A DNA stretch of 64,000 nt from Talpa occidentalis. Taxonomy: Eukaryota; Chordata; Mammalia; Eulipotyphla; Talpidae. Shown piece by piece: positions 50,898 to 63,080 of the stretch (the stretch's first letter is position 1; the number at the start of each line of letters is the position of its first letter). A model generated the notes under the pieces. The model made no database searches. It was not told the origin of the DNA and worked only from the letters and a program-made list of their open reading frames with translations. Location of the stretch: positions 44,573,876 through 44,637,875 of the forward strand of contig NW_023601433.1 in NCBI RefSeq assembly GCF_014898055.3, written 5' to 3'. Made by a program: the position numbers and the translations under genes.

Positions 50898-51260
50898 CCT
50901 GCATAGACACAAGTGGGCAGAAAGAGCTGCCCTGAAAGGGACAGGTTTGCTAAGAGAGAGGCCTGCATGGTCACAGGTGGGCAGCCTTGGGAGGGGAGCA
51001 GTCTCTGCTGAGGGAGGTCAGTGAAGAGAAGCCCCACCTTGGACACACGTCTCAGGGGCCAGGAAGGCTGTTACCCTGCAAAGGGAGAGAGTTGGCATCG
51101 AGAAGCACCTCCATAGGCACAGGCGGGTGGAAGAACCGCTGCTTCTGCTCTACAAAAGGAGAAGATTGGTGAAAAGCAGCAACCTGCATAGTCACAGGTG
51201 GGCACAACTGCTGTCCCGTGCCAGTGCAGAGACTGCACTGATAAGAGTCTTTCTTCTCCC
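50898..51260. repeat. Degenerate 64-75 bp minisatellite-like array
   Basis: About five diverged units start at 50898, 50962, 51037, 51108 and 51183 with variants of CCTGCATAGTCACAGGTGGG. They continue with GC-rich, purine-rich sequence containing CTGC and AGAGAG stretches. Spacing is 64, 75, 71 and 75 bp. It may be the internal repeat of an old LTR or a decayed VNTR. Confidence 0.7.
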
Positions 51261-53099
51261 AAAGAGGAGAAGAATCATTCCTTTGTAGAGTGGTTCATTT
51301 TTGTTAATTTTGAATAACTGCATCCATAGAATTTGAAAAGGACCAGAGATTCTACAATGGCCCTCAATCTCCACATTCTCACCATGGTCTGCGCCCAGTG
51401 ACAGCCACTCTCTACAGCAGTCTAACACTTGCTGAAGATCTGCGCCTTTGTGCCTAAGGATTTTTCATTTTTGTAGCTGTCTTAAGGACTATGTTAATTA
51501 CTTCTACCCCCTCCTCCAGCTCTCACCATTGTGTGAGCCAAGTTCCTGGTCTTGTGGTGCCTCCTTTCCAAGTTTTTTACTCTTAACCTCCATAAAAACT
51601 GAAACCATAGAGACATCCCTTAGAAAACAGCTAGGAGGCCTCATTGCTGGTAATTCCAAGGGTGTAATGCTTGCAAGTCGCAGGCCCATCATCTCTCTGC
51701 TTGTGTTCAGGAAGTATATGTCTGTGAGATGGAGGAAGAATTAGAAATGAGTCAGGGCATAGGTTGGAGAGATAGTAATAAAAATAAATGTTATTCATTA
51801 ATTTGCCTGCCATCTTTGATAAAAAGGATAACATACAAATTTTAGGTTCCCCCCCCACCACTTTTAAAACAATAGTTCCTGAGAGAAATTATTCAAACAA
51901 AACGTATGTGCTAATACTTTAAACAACCATGAATGTGATGTATCCTCTTGAGATGATTATAGATCAGCAGTTTGAGATTAAGAATGAATCACTTTCAGGT
52001 TAACTCAAACTGCAGGACTATTGGACTCAAATCAAGATGCCCCAGTAATGCTGTTTATTTTGTTTACTCCTTTTTTTTTGTTTGTTTTTTATTTAGTTTT
52101 TTGTCAGTAACATACCCGAATTCAACTTTAATGTCTCACTTTTCTTAGTGATAATAAGTACATTTATATATATGTATATATGTTATCTATATTATATATA
52201 TTATATGGGGGTGGGGAAGTGAGATGCTGAGGTTTAAAAAAGATTATATCACTAGCCAAAGGTTCAGCAGATGAAAAGTAGTAAAGACCAGATTCAAAAC
52301 CAATCATCAGACTTACTGGAATTAAGATATTTAAGAATAAATGAATTTGGGGTTGCTAATTAAATGTTGCCTATTGAAGACACATGCCATCTCTCCCCCT
52401 TCTAAAACACCACTAAAAAAGACAGTGATAGAATAAAACTGGGGCATAAAGCCCCACAGGAAGAGAACTAGAGAGAAGCAATATAAGGCAAGATATGCCA
52501 AAGTAGATAGAAGAGCAAGACCAGTTTGCAGGTTAGAGAATGCTACCCCTCCCTGGCACTAGTGAGTGGTGTGCAGTGGGAGCAGGTCTTCTGGAAGCTA
52601 ATCAGTTCATGCCTGAGCACCAAACAGGAGGGCTCACAGAGGTGAGAACAGGGGACGGGTTCGGTGTTTTTAAAATACTAGATTTTCTTGCCTGTCCCTT
52701 AGAACTTGTCCCTGGCCCAACCAGAAAATGGGAGATTTATTCTAGAAAAGTTGAACAACAGTGCTGCAAAAGACAGGGCTCTACAGGGGATTAAGTGAAA
52801 GTCAGCAGAGTCAGATGCCCAACCTTGCCCCTTTATTTGGGCTAAATACCTTCCAGACAGAAGAATGGACCAAACTTTCCTGGAAGCACTGGCCAACTCA
52901 AGAAGAAAAGACCTGCCTGCCTGAGAGCTGGAGTTCCCTCAAGCAAAATAGTTGAGTCTGAATCAATCTAATATGAAGTAGATTTATAGATAAAGAGACA
53001 TTCTGTGATGAAAGACTCAATTCCCTAAATTGGTAGCACCAGAAAACATAGCTTTAAAATAGGGATGGTAAAGGCTGACCAAACTAAAAGGAAAAGCAA

Positions 53100-53290
53100 T
53101 CAGATCTGCAATCTTAATTATCTGTATACTAGAAACATGCAAATAGGAGTGAAAACATTTTAAAGAGACTGTTTACATTATCATACAATGTCAAGCACCC
53201 TGGGACTAAATCTAAAGAGTGAGATGAATGACCACTACAGAAAACTCCAACAGAATGCCAAAAACAATTAAAACTCTGAGTAAATGGAAG
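53100..53290 (+). mobile_element. Possible old L1 ORF2 fragment
   Basis: CCTGGGACTAAATCTAAAG, GACCACTACAGAAAACTCC and CTGAGTAAATGGAAG resemble a decayed L1 ORF2 passage. Weak evidence. Confidence 0.3.
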
Positions 53291-53954
53291 GGGCACATTG
53301 AAGTCACGGGCTAGAGTGCTACATACGTGAAAAGAATTCAAAAAATTGTGCTAACAGATTCAGAATGAGGAGAGCTGCTTTGTTTGAAGTCTAGATGAAG
53401 TTTGCTTTTTAAAACTATGTATTTACATTTTGGGGTTTTTTTTGCATGTAATTTTATATATATTTTTCTTTTTTTTCCACATGCAATTGTTGTTTTTTTT
53501 TTTTCATTTTATTTTGTATATATTTTACATCATTCTTCCTTTTTGTACAATGTATGCTTCTCCTCTCAGGTGTAGTCCCTGTAAAATTCCCACCACCATT
53601 TCACCCGTGCACCATCACCACAGTCCCTTATGTACGAACACATCCCCTCCCCTGTTTTGATTACCCTCCCTGCATTTCTGTGTTAAAATAGAGTACATGG
53701 GCTTTGTGACATTTGCTTTCGATGGTGGCTATGGCATTTCTCTTCATGATACTTGAGTCTATCTGGACTATTAGTGGTGCTTCCATGGTACCCCATGCTT
53801 ATGTCTATCACAGTTTCCTGCACTATCACCCCACAGAACTAAGACATTTTGAAGCAGGCAATACATTTTCTTTGATGTTGTTGCCCTAGTGTTTATCAGT
53901 TTCCAGCACATGATTGAGATATAGCTCATACTTAGTGTTTGAATAAATGAGTTG

Positions 53955-54475
53955 AAATCGATTGTGAATACTTGTCCCAAAAATATCCTGGTCCTCATCC
54001 CTGGAACCTGTCATGATACCTTGTATGGCAAAAGCAGCCTGGCTGATGTGGTCATGTTAAGAATTTTGATATGGAGATGATGCCAGATAACCCAAGTATG
54101 ACCTAAATGTGATGCGATAGTAAGTGTCCATAGAAGAGCTACACTGAGGGGTAGGGGGGGCTGGGCTTTGACAAGAAAGAATGCAGTGCGACCACTGAAG
54201 CAAGAGCAAGATCCAGGGCTGACTTTGAAGATAGAGGAAGGGGCCCCTTGAGTCAAGAATTTACAGAATGCAGCTTTAGAAGCTGGGAAAGGCAAGGAAG
54301 CAGATTGCCCCATGGAGCCTGCCAAGGGAGTACAGCCCTGCCAGACCTTGAGTTTGGCCCTGTTGAAACTGACTTTGGACTTCTAACCTCCAGAACTGTG
54401 AGACTATAAATGGGTGTTGTTTTAAACCCTCAAGTTGGTAACTTGGGTAGCAGCGATAGGAAACTGCTATCATTT
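53955..54475 (+). mobile_element. MLT1-type (ERVL-MaLR) solo LTR
   Basis: TCCTCATCCCTGGAACCTGT, GCAGCCTGGCTGATGTGGTC, TGCAGTGCGACCACTGAAGC, GAGCCTGCCAAGGGAGTACA, GACTTCTAACCTCCAGAACT, GTGAGACTATAAATGGGTGT and AGCGATAGGAAACTGC appear in full MLT1 LTR order. No internal retroviral sequence is attached. Confidence 0.75.
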
Positions 54476-56461
54476 ATGACTTCAAATAGATATGTGAGTT
54501 TTCAATTTTTTTTAATATTTCAATATTTCATATTGCCCCTCTCATTGAGGGCAGTGCCCATGTATTTCTGGGCCCCAAGATCATTCACACATTCTTGTCC
54601 ATTTCCCAGCATGAAATGAACTGCCTCTTTGCTTTTATTTTGATTGAAGTTCATAAGGCCTTTACTTGTGAGCAATACAAAGGGAGTTATTTAGTTCAGT
54701 AATTCAAGAGCAACATATTAGTACCTATCACTTAGGAGGCTCTTTAATACTAGGACTTAAGGATGTAAAAGTTGAAGGACATAACTTCATCTAGATGTGA
54801 GGACAATCTTTCTAGTAGAATTGATGTTTGGACTGCATCTTGAACGATAAGTGCAATGTAAAGTTAAAAAATAGGGCAGGCAGAAGACAAATGTTTAGGA
54901 GTTAGGAGATGGATGAGAGAAAAGCCTGGAGAGAGTTTGGGATGATATCATTGAGGAATTTAAAGGAAAAGATGGGTGAATGGATGGAAATTAGATATTC
55001 AGACAGATAAGTAAAATTGACTCTTAAACAGCCCAGGTTGGAAGGGTGTAGCTCCCCTTGTATATGAATTTTTTTCAACCCCTTCTTTGACTCCTCCTCA
55101 GCCTACTCAATGTGAAGACGAAAGGGATGGAGACCCTTTTGGTGATCCTCTTAGATTTTCTTAACATTTTTTCTTTTTCTTTCTTTATTCTAAGAGTGCA
55201 GTATCTGATACATATAACATAAGGTGTATGTTAATTAGCTGTTTGTGGTATCAGTAAGGCTGCTGATCAACCATAGGCCATTAGTTAAGTTTTAGGGGAG
55301 TTAAAATTTATGGGGAGATTGTTGAACAGACAGTACCCCACACCCCTCATTGATGGAGCCTTGAACACTGTAGTCCTCACAGCCCCTACCGAGTACGAGA
55401 GCAGCATGCCTATTAAAATTTTTAGTGGTCAGGGATTAAAATTAATGGTTTGTTTGCTTAATCTGCATTCTTCAATTTTATCATCAAAAGTTTTGTTTCT
55501 TTTTTTCTCCCTAAAAAAAGTGAAACTTTTGATTCATGTTTGGGGTTCATCAGATACCTAATAGGGAATGATTGAGCATTTTTTCAAGTCATTTCTTACA
55601 AGGGGTTCTGAGAAGGAAGCTTACAGATGACTGGTTGTGCTTTTGCGTACTTCTGAATGCATCCAGCTTGTGATAAACAACTCATCGAGGTAAAAATGAA
55701 TGTTAGGACAGTTACTAATTGCAACTAAGAAAACCCCATACTCATGTAGTTTAAGCTGAAATAGGCATTTTTCACAACATCTAGTGTAATGCTCATTATA
55801 GTATAGTTCTAATAATCACTAGCAATGACTAAAAGAAACAATAAAATGGTAATGTATCTTGCAATCTGAAGTAGACAATTAGCTTGCAGTCTCTGTTTTC
55901 ATGACTATTTTTAAACTGTTGATTAAAACCATAAATGACTGCCTCCATTTTCCTAAATGTATGTTTAATTGAACCGCATTTGTTCATGTTTGTTACTGTT
56001 AACCTGACTGTTATCAGTACTTACTCTACCCAAGAGAGTAGTTGCTATGAAAAACAAAGGCTTGTTTCCTGTTGTGTAAAGACAGGGTTATCCTTAGTCA
56101 ATAATTCACCTTTCAGCCCTAAGATAGTTGACTTGCGGCTTCTCATCCTGACTGGCTCTGAAGGGGAGTAATGTCAGCGTCCATTCATTTGGTTGCAAGA
56201 AGTAAAGAAATCAGTGATGTGCCTTTTCAATAGTCCTCAGTGGCTGTAGGTGATATTTGCTCCTTCTGATGCATGCACTTTTTCTCCTTTGTGCCTAACA
56301 TTTCTTATCTCTTCAGAAATTACTGGGGCAAACATTGTTAGCGAAACCCAAAGCCTTTGGAATTCCTTTGTTTTCTTCAAACTTATAACTGTTTGCTTAA
56401 TTATGTTTCTTTTTAACTAAAAACTAAGGGTTAGGAAGGATTGGTCAAAAAGTGTAAGGTG

Positions 56462-56717
56462 GGCCTCCCCGGTGGCGCAGCAGTTAAGCACTTTGTTGCG
56501 AAGCTGCCCGCAGCTTCTGCAGCACCGGTTCCATCCCCGGCCGCTGGTGAGGGTCCCACATGGCCAGACCTCCCCTGCCGCCCACTGCTCCCCTCGGCAG
56601 TGTACTTCGTCAGTCTGCCTGTTCTATTCCCTGCTCTGGCTCTGGTGAATCCTCTCACCCTCCTGTGCCTCTGACTGTACCCTGTGCTTGTATAAATAAA
56701 TAAATAAATCTTAAAAA
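56462..56717 (+). mobile_element. tRNA-derived SINE, younger subfamily, perfect TSD
   Basis: Head GGGCCTCCCCGGTGGCGCAG, decayed B box GGTTCCATCCC, tail TATAAATAAATAAATAAATC. The target duplication AAAAAGTGTAAGGT is identical at 56448-56461 and 56718-56731. Confidence 0.93.
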
Positions 56718-57089
56718 AAAAAGTGTAAGGTGACATTCAAAAGGGAGAGATGGCCTTTTGCATGCAAGGGGAAAAACTCTGATTTTGCAAGCATGCATAT
56801 TGACGAAGTGGTGTGGCAGCTGTCCATTAAAAAACGAGGGACCAACACCTGGGGTTTGGCATTACACCTGGTCTGCTTGGATCATCAGTGTGATAGGCTG
56901 CTAAAAATAGATAAGCTAGAGTAGATGTTTGGGTAAGGGTTTCCTCTATTTTATATAGGCTGGACCACATCCAATTGTTTTTTTCAGTTGCAGTCCTTTC
57001 AGAAGACAAAGCTTAGAAAGTTTGATGGTGGTGACGAAACCTAGTCCTGTTGTCCAGAAGGGGTTGCTTGTAAAACAGTGAGCTTCTGG

Positions 57090-57361
57090 GGGCCTCCCTG
57101 GTGGTGCAAGGGGTTAAGACTCAGCACTGTGAAGCTATCCGCAGCCACTGCAGCACGTGTTTGATCCCGGGCCAGGGAGGTGAACCATATGGTGTAGCAG
57201 ACCGCTCCTGTCTCACCGGCTGCTCCCCTCAGCAGTGTATTTCAGTGGATCTGCCTGTTCTGCTCCCCACTCTGTCTCTCATGAATCCTCTCACACCGGC
57301 TGCCCGGTATCTCTGGCCTGCACCCCAGTTCTTGTATGCATAAAATAATAAATCTTAAAAT
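57090..57361 (+). mobile_element. tRNA-derived SINE, older subfamily
   Basis: Head GGGCCTCCCTGGTGGTGCAA, divergent B box GTTTGATCCC, tail GCATAAAATAATAAATCTT. The target duplication AAACAGTGAGCTTC is identical at 57073-57086 and 57362-57375. Confidence 0.9.
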
Positions 57362-58231
57362 AAACAGTGAGCTTCCATCGTGGGCAGCATTCAGGTTAGA
57401 ACTCTGAGGGGGGCTTTTCCTGAACTGTGCTCCAGCTGCTGAAACAGTGCCTGGGACATGGTGTTAAGTGTAAGAACGAGACTGGTAACCATCTCTTAAA
57501 AGAGTGTTTTCTGGGATTCGTGTGCAGGATGAACAAGACTATTTCAAAGGTCCATTCCTACAGTGGGATTGTGTACATTTGGGTCACTCTAGGACCAGTA
57601 GTTTTATGCAAAAGAAACGAACTGAGAGCATAATCAAACTCAGTAATAGTATTAATCTGGACAGTTTGACCTCAGCAACTGACTGACCTTTTACATATGG
57701 TTTGTCTATTGCTCAGCATTGTTTTAGGTCGTTAGGTGATTTTGGTGACATGGTGATGAAAGGGTGATCTGTGCCACCGGTGGGTTGCCAAGATTAATCT
57801 GACAAGTCTAAGTGGCTGGTCAGCTCCCCTCTTGAGCCTGCAGTTCGTGAGGGAAGGTGACCTTCCCACCTGGAAGAAACTGCTCAGGGATGGTTCTACA
57901 AGCAATTTGGTTCCTCTCCTGCCAGTTATTCAGGGTGATGACACCCTCTTTCCAATGGCCTATTCACATAATGTCCAAATTGCAACTTTTGGGACAGCAG
58001 AGTGTCCTGCTGCTCATGAAATAGTGAAAATCACAGTGAGAGGAAGGAGTAACCGAAGTTAAATGCTAATTTGGAACATCTAATTGGGAAACAAAAGTTT
58101 GACTAAACACATTTGGGGGAACCATGTATCCAGAGCCATGTGATATTTCTTGAGAGATTAGATACACAAGCTAAAAGATACCCATCCTCTTGCTTTGTTC
58201 TCTTTTTTGATGTCACGGCTTTATTCCTTAG

Positions 58232-58365
58232 AGCACCAGAACTACTTTGGAATAGATGAAAACCTGGGTCCAGTGGCAGTTAGCATCCGGAGAGAGAAGG
58301 TGGAAGACGCCAAGGAGAAAGAAGGGTCCCAGTTCAACTACCGGGTGGCTTTCAGGACAAGTGAG
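58232..58365 (+). CDS. SIPA1L2: SIPA1L2 second coding exon (residues 493-537)
   Basis: This internal exon of 134 bp continues the SIPA1L2 frame. The acceptor is a pyrimidine-rich tract ending CCTTAG at 58231, and the first two bases (AG) complete the Glu codon started by the G at 42209. The peptide begins [20 protein letters not shown] and ends at FRTSE. The block [13 protein letters not shown] is highly conserved across SIPA1 family members and belongs to the segment just N-terminal to the catalytic Rap-GAP domain. The donor is GAG|GTAAGG, so the exon leaves phase 0. Upstream and downstream introns are 16,022 and 1,929 bp. The frame extends past the donor to a stop at 58401, but that extension is intronic. 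Confidence 0.96.
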
Positions 58366-60294
58366 GTAAGGAGCTGCCTATGTCCTTCCATGTGGGATTG
58401 ACGCCTTAGACTTTACTGCACTGGGTTGTTTTTGTGTAAAGTATTGCATTTATTTTTAATACTAATGATTGCAACACTTATGATCATTTACAGTATTTTA
58501 TTGCAAATAAAAGCTTGAAAACCTGTCATGGATGTTCAGTGGCAAGGCTTTCCCTGCTGCCTTACGTGATAGAAGGAATGAAGTGATAAGCACGCAAGGT
58601 TGTGGGGGCTGAGACAGAGAAGCCTGAAGTATACAATTCATGTCAGAATTTAGGAAGGACTTTACAAATCTAACACACAAAATCGGACAGCTCGTGGTGG
58701 AGTGACGACTGGCTTTGTGTTTTTGCTAGGAGAGTAGGTTTGTCTGTCCAGACTTTATTGCAGGGGGTACCTAGATGTAATCCTTGCTTATCTTGCTTTG
58801 AGTGAAAAGTGAGATAGTGAGATCATTGCATAAATGGCACAATATGTGTCACCAAATACATGGAGATGTTGATTTACATAAAGAGTTAGATTTGGTCTTG
58901 CACTTTAGGTTTCATTCTCTTGACTCATTTTAATTAAAGGGGGGTATAGTTGGTGATTGCAGTTGACCCTTGAACAACATGGGGATTCATGTGGCCAACA
59001 CCTTGTGCAGTTGAAAATCTGAGCATAATATACTCAGCCTCTGTGTCTCAGGTTCTGCTTCTGTGGATTTAATGAAGTGATATCAATGGCTGGTTGAATT
59101 TGTGAATGCTGAACCTACTAATAGAAAAAAAATCCATTTATAAATGGATACACACACTTCAAATGGGTGTTGTTCAAGGGTCACCTGTGGTTCAGAATGG
59201 TATTTTGGTTCATTACCTCCAGGTCAGAGAAAGAGCGCATTGCTGACCACCTTCCATGTGTACGAGCCTGTGCCCGCTGTGCCTGCTGCCTGGTGCTTAG
59301 GTGCTCTGGCCATCTGGGCACATGCTGCAGAAGCTTGAGAGAAAGCTTCTGTCATGAAGGGGCATATTTTAAGTTATACACCTGAATAATCTGATTCATA
59401 GCCACATGTGGTTATTTAAATTTAAAATAATTAAATAAAGTTTAAAATGTAATTCCTCAATTGGACTAGTCACAGGTCCAGGGATAAATAGCCACCTGGC
59501 TTGTGCGTTAGTGTGAAGAGAGATGCTCATCCTGCAGAAAGTTCTGCGAGGCTGTGGTGTCCCAGAGCAGTGTGCAAACTCTAGGCCCCAAGTGTTACCC
59601 CCATCATCACCATAATCCTCTGTTATTACTCTTAAAATTCTCAAGAGTTAGAGGGGACAGAATTAGAACAGGTCTCTTGATTTGCAGTGCTGGGCTTTCC
59701 TCTTTCATCGTATTAGATTTGAGACATGTGTCAGAAGAGTAATCCATGCATTTATCAGATGTTTGAGAATGTATCAGTATAACAAACCATGAGACCAGAT
59801 TCTGTGGTGGGCTTCTCAGTCCTGCATCAGCCTTCCCAGGGTCTCTCCATTCAGATTCAGGAATTGTCAGCAAGGAGAGAAAAAAAATAAGACATAGAGA
59901 ACTACAAAAAAGGAAAAGGGAAAACAGAATGACAGGAGGAATGTGATTAGGCAGACCCAGCCTCATGAGTCCACTTTCTCCTGTGCATCCTTGTCCCATT
60001 GGCTCTGGGAGTTGTAGGCCTGTCTCTTCCCCAAAGCAGGGCCATGCTTGTTCCTTCCCCTCCTCTACACACACATCTAATTAGTCTATCCCCGCCTGGC
60101 TTGCTCCTGATCCCCCTGTGTTGTCTAAACACTAGCTGTGTTGATCTCATATCATCAAATTGAGAACCTTAGTCTCTTTTTCCCCATTCAGAAAAGAGAC
60201 TTACCTTTCTTTATTTATGGCCATTAAAAAAATTATGATTCAGAGAGGTAATCAGGAGTAAATAGTAACTGAAGTCTTACTGTTGTCCTTGCAG
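58366..60294 (+). other. SIPA1L2: SIPA1L2 intron between coding exons 2 and 3
   Basis: This 1,929-bp phase-0 intron runs from GTAAGG to TTGCAG. It contains a short Tigger-like terminal-inverted-repeat element at 58960-59187. A 155-codon open frame on the minus strand (59607-60074) shows no recognisable domain and is probably chance. Confidence 0.9.
58960..59187. mobile_element. Short Tigger-like element with terminal inverted repeats
   Basis: The left end CAGTTGACCCTTGAACAAC (58960-58978) and the right end GTTGTTCAAGGGTCACCTG (59169-59187) are inverted repeats matching at 18 of 19 positions. The interior is 190 bp with no coding capacity, which fits a non-autonomous mariner/Tigger-class relic. 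No clear TA duplication is left. Confidence 0.75.
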
Positions 60295-60483
60295 CTTACA
60301 ACACTGAGAGGAGCAATTTTGGAAGATGCTATCCCTTCTACCGCCAGACATGGTACTGCCCGAGGACTACCTCTCAAAGAAGTGCTGGAATATGTCATTC
60401 CAGAGCTGAGCATTCAGTGCCTGAGACAGGCTTCGAACTCACCCAAGGTTTCGGAGCAACTGCTCAAGCTTGATGAACAAGGG
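60295..60483 (+). CDS. SIPA1L2: SIPA1L2 third coding exon (residues 538-600)
   Basis: This 189-bp phase 0/0 exon (63 codons) starts directly after TTGTCCTTGCAG. It encodes [20 protein letters not shown] and continues through [19 protein letters not shown] to KLDEQG. The sequence is the conserved run that leads into the Rap-GAP catalytic domain; by the human numbering I recall, that domain begins near residue 595, so only its first residues are in this window. The catalytic Asn-bearing segment lies on exons beyond 64000. The donor is GGG|GTGTGTATA, a GT site with G at +5 but T instead of A at +4, weaker than the two preceding donors. The following intron runs past the end of the window. Confidence 0.95.
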
Positions 60484-60938
60484 GTGTGTATAATATATGA
60501 AACTGTGCTTTTATACATGTGTAGCTATGTTTCTAAATGTTTAGAGTTTTTCCATCCACCTCTCTTTTAGGATGATTTATTTATAATGCCTTGAAGCATT
60601 TTTCTCTTTTAATTTTCCCCCCAAATGCTTTCATACTAGTTTAGAAACATCATGTATTTATAGTGTGATATACTTCCCGCTCAGTTATATTGTTTTTACT
60701 AGGGCTATAGTATGACCCAGCTAGCAAGAGCACATCTGATTCATGATTATTAGAGGTTCATGGTATTTTTTCCCAGGGTTTAAAAAAAACTCATGTTGAG
60801 TGGCCCTCTCCCTCAGCTAGCACTTATTCCAGTTAACCATGTGCAAAACATCATGCTAATTGATGGCAGTGAGCAGCATGCATCAGGAAGATTGGAAGCT
60901 AAAACCTAGTTCCCAACCCATGGGCTAGAAAGACCAAG

Positions 60939-60982
60939 AGTACAAAGACTTCTGCAAGGCAGTACAAAGACTTCTGCAAGGC
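60939..60982. repeat. 22-bp perfect tandem duplication
   Basis: Two identical adjacent 22-mers starting AGTACAAAGACTTCTGC and ending AAGGC, at 60939-60960 and 60961-60982. Confidence 0.97.
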
Positions 60983-61189
60983 CTCGGTGCAGTGAGTGCT
61001 TTGCAAAAAGAAGAAATAACCTGCAGCAGGGCAGTTCTTCTGAAGGAGGTAGTATTGTACTGGGCCATTAGACTTGGGTAGAATTCCAAGAGGGAGATTG
61101 AGCACGTGTCTTTTTGAAGAACTCTGACTGGTTTCTTCACAAAACTTTTTTTTAACTTAGAAGTTAAAAAAAACAAAACAACTAGCAAA

Positions 61190-61450
61190 GTATGCTAAGT
61201 GTAGGGCAAATAGGACCTTGAATGCTAGGCTAAGGAGTTTGCACTTGATTGATTCAGCTGACAGTAGGGAACCATTGAAGATATTCTAGTAGGATATGAT
61301 CAGAAAAAACTATTTTGGAAAGGTTATCCTGGGAAAAAGGAATTGGATAAGCTGTTGAAGACAGAGATTGTTGGTGGCCTGGAGCACGGTTATGTGACTG
61401 TTGATATTGTCCAGGAAAGAATTTTGATGGATATGACTGGGATGATGATC
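61190..61450. mobile_element. Old interspersed repeat, second copy of the 34840 type
   Basis: Shares its order of motifs with the segment at about 34840-35330. Diverged, and the family is not named. Confidence 0.35.
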
Positions 61451-61849
61451 ACAAGATGAAAAGCATCCTTTAAGTTTCATGTGTAAGCTAATTTGTAGGG
61501 CAAACTGAGAGGTAGGTCCCCAAGAATAAGGAATTTATTTTAAATGAGTGGATTTTTAAAAATTTTCTCAAGGAAAAATTATTTTGCATGTTTTAGTGAG
61601 AGTGTGAGGTATTTTCTTGGTTGACCAGTCATATTCATTGTGGTATACTGGAATATTTGATACTCAGGTAACTGGAATTCTAAAATTGATGAAATTATAA
61701 TCAGTCTTTCCAATAAGTTAACACTGCATTATTAGCCAAAGGAAGCAGAGGAATAACCCTAGATTTCTTTTTTTCAAGATATCTGACATTAAAAGCAACT
61801 AAACCAAACCAGAATTCTAAACTTGAGCAGCTGACTTCTAAAAGCGTAC

Positions 61850-62260
61850 GATACACAGAATAGTTTTACCCTGGTTGGTGCGTGTGGTGGCAGGATGGCA
61901 CAGGGCAGATCTCTATGATCAGGCAGATGGGCGAAGGAGAAGTCCTGGAGCCCTAGATAGTTTTTTCAGGCTTTTATCGAGTTTACCAGGTACACAGCAG
62001 GCAGGGGTGCCGTGTGGTGAGGGGCGGGAGGCTGGCAGGCCTCCCAGCTCCTGGCGAGTGTTCACTCTTTCTGGGCTCTCTGGCATGTGCCTTGTGGCTT
62101 CTGCTTCTCTGCTTGTTCTCCCTCTGGTGGTCTGTTCCTTTCGCTCTGCTGGCATCCCCGTGACATCGCCCTTATAAGCTCAGTCTTAGCCCAGGTGTAT
62201 CCCACCTACGTATGCCCACACCCTACTCCAGGTGTCTGCATCAGGCATGCATTCAGGATC
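61850..62260 (-). mobile_element. Candidate solo LTR
   Basis: This block is GC-rich. Read on the minus strand it has a TATA-like CTTATAAGGGCGATG, a purine-rich leader, and GATAAAAGCCTGAAAAAAC about 200 bp downstream, consistent with U3-R-U5 order. No internal sequence; the family is unknown. Confidence 0.3.
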
Positions 62261-63009
62261 GCAGGGTTCCATCATTAATCCTAAAGGCAGGAGGGCAGAA
62301 AAGCCTGACCATCATTTACCCTACAGTGCTGGTCAGTGTGTGGCATGTACAGAATGCCTTGGAAGCAGCTGAGGACACTGTGTTACCGTGGAGGATAGAG
62401 AGGATTAGCTGGAGCAAGTCCCAGTACTCTACATTCAAGCGGGCTCGACAAGAGCAGCGTTCATTTCCGTGTTGGTCACGAAGAGTGGGTAAAGACAACT
62501 TGCTTCCCCTGGGGTAGTTTCTTGTCTCCTTATGTTTCTAGTATACATAAAATATATCACTGGGTCTTCTTATAGCAGGTACCTAGTAGATTGAGTGTAT
62601 TTGGTCCCTTCAAGCTCCTGTGAAAATTTCATAGTTAGCCCGTTTTTCCCAAGTCTGAAATTGGTAGTTTCCCCCAAGAGATATTATGGCAGCTATGGCT
62701 CATCATCTCCTCACAAAATGAAGAAGATCTAGACAGTATGCTGGGCAAGTTTTTTAAATTAAAAAAAAAAAAAACACATTAGATTAAACACCTTTAAACA
62801 CTTTTAATGAACACAAATTTAAAATCTGATGTTAAGCAATTAATTTTGAAAATTGGGTTCTGCTTTTAAGCAAACCAATGCTTTGTCCAGATCCAATTGT
62901 ATTTCACAGTTTTTTTTTTCCTTTCTTTTGAGATTATATTTGTTTGCCTTTGGTATATTTTCTTAGTAGTAGACAATATGACATTTTAACTGCCCATAAC
63001 TTTTTTTTC

Positions 63010-63080
63010 TTTCCTGGGATATAAATTGACATAGTAGTTTCAGGTGCACAGCATAATAATTCAACCATGGTATGTAATGG
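63010..63080 (-). mobile_element. Short antisense L1 3'-end fragment
   Basis: GGGATATAAATTGACATAGT, AGTTTCAGGTGCACAGCATA and ATAATTCAACC match the same L1 3'-UTR region seen at 33285. Confidence 0.5.

Larger units (their letters stand above)
42210..58231 (+). other. SIPA1L2: SIPA1L2 intron between coding exons 1 and 2
   Basis: This 16,022-bp phase-1 intron runs from GTAAGG to TTAG. It holds an L2-like segment near 42400, a (GT)12 tract at 44105, MIR relics, a palindromic micro-duplication at 47099, a minisatellite-like array at 50898, an old L1-like piece near 53100, an MLT1-type LTR at 53955 and two SINEs at 56462 and 57090. Apart from these I see only unique, non-coding sequence. Confidence 0.9.

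Noticed and set aside
53955..54475. Intact endogenous retrovirus attached to the MLT1-type LTR
   Set aside because: Only a solo LTR is visible; there are no gag, pol or env frames on either side.
59607..60074. 155-codon minus-strand open frame with a hydrophobic stretch
   Set aside because: It lies in the intron between SIPA1L2 exons 2 and 3. It has no recognisable domain or promoter, and nothing beyond chance length supports it.
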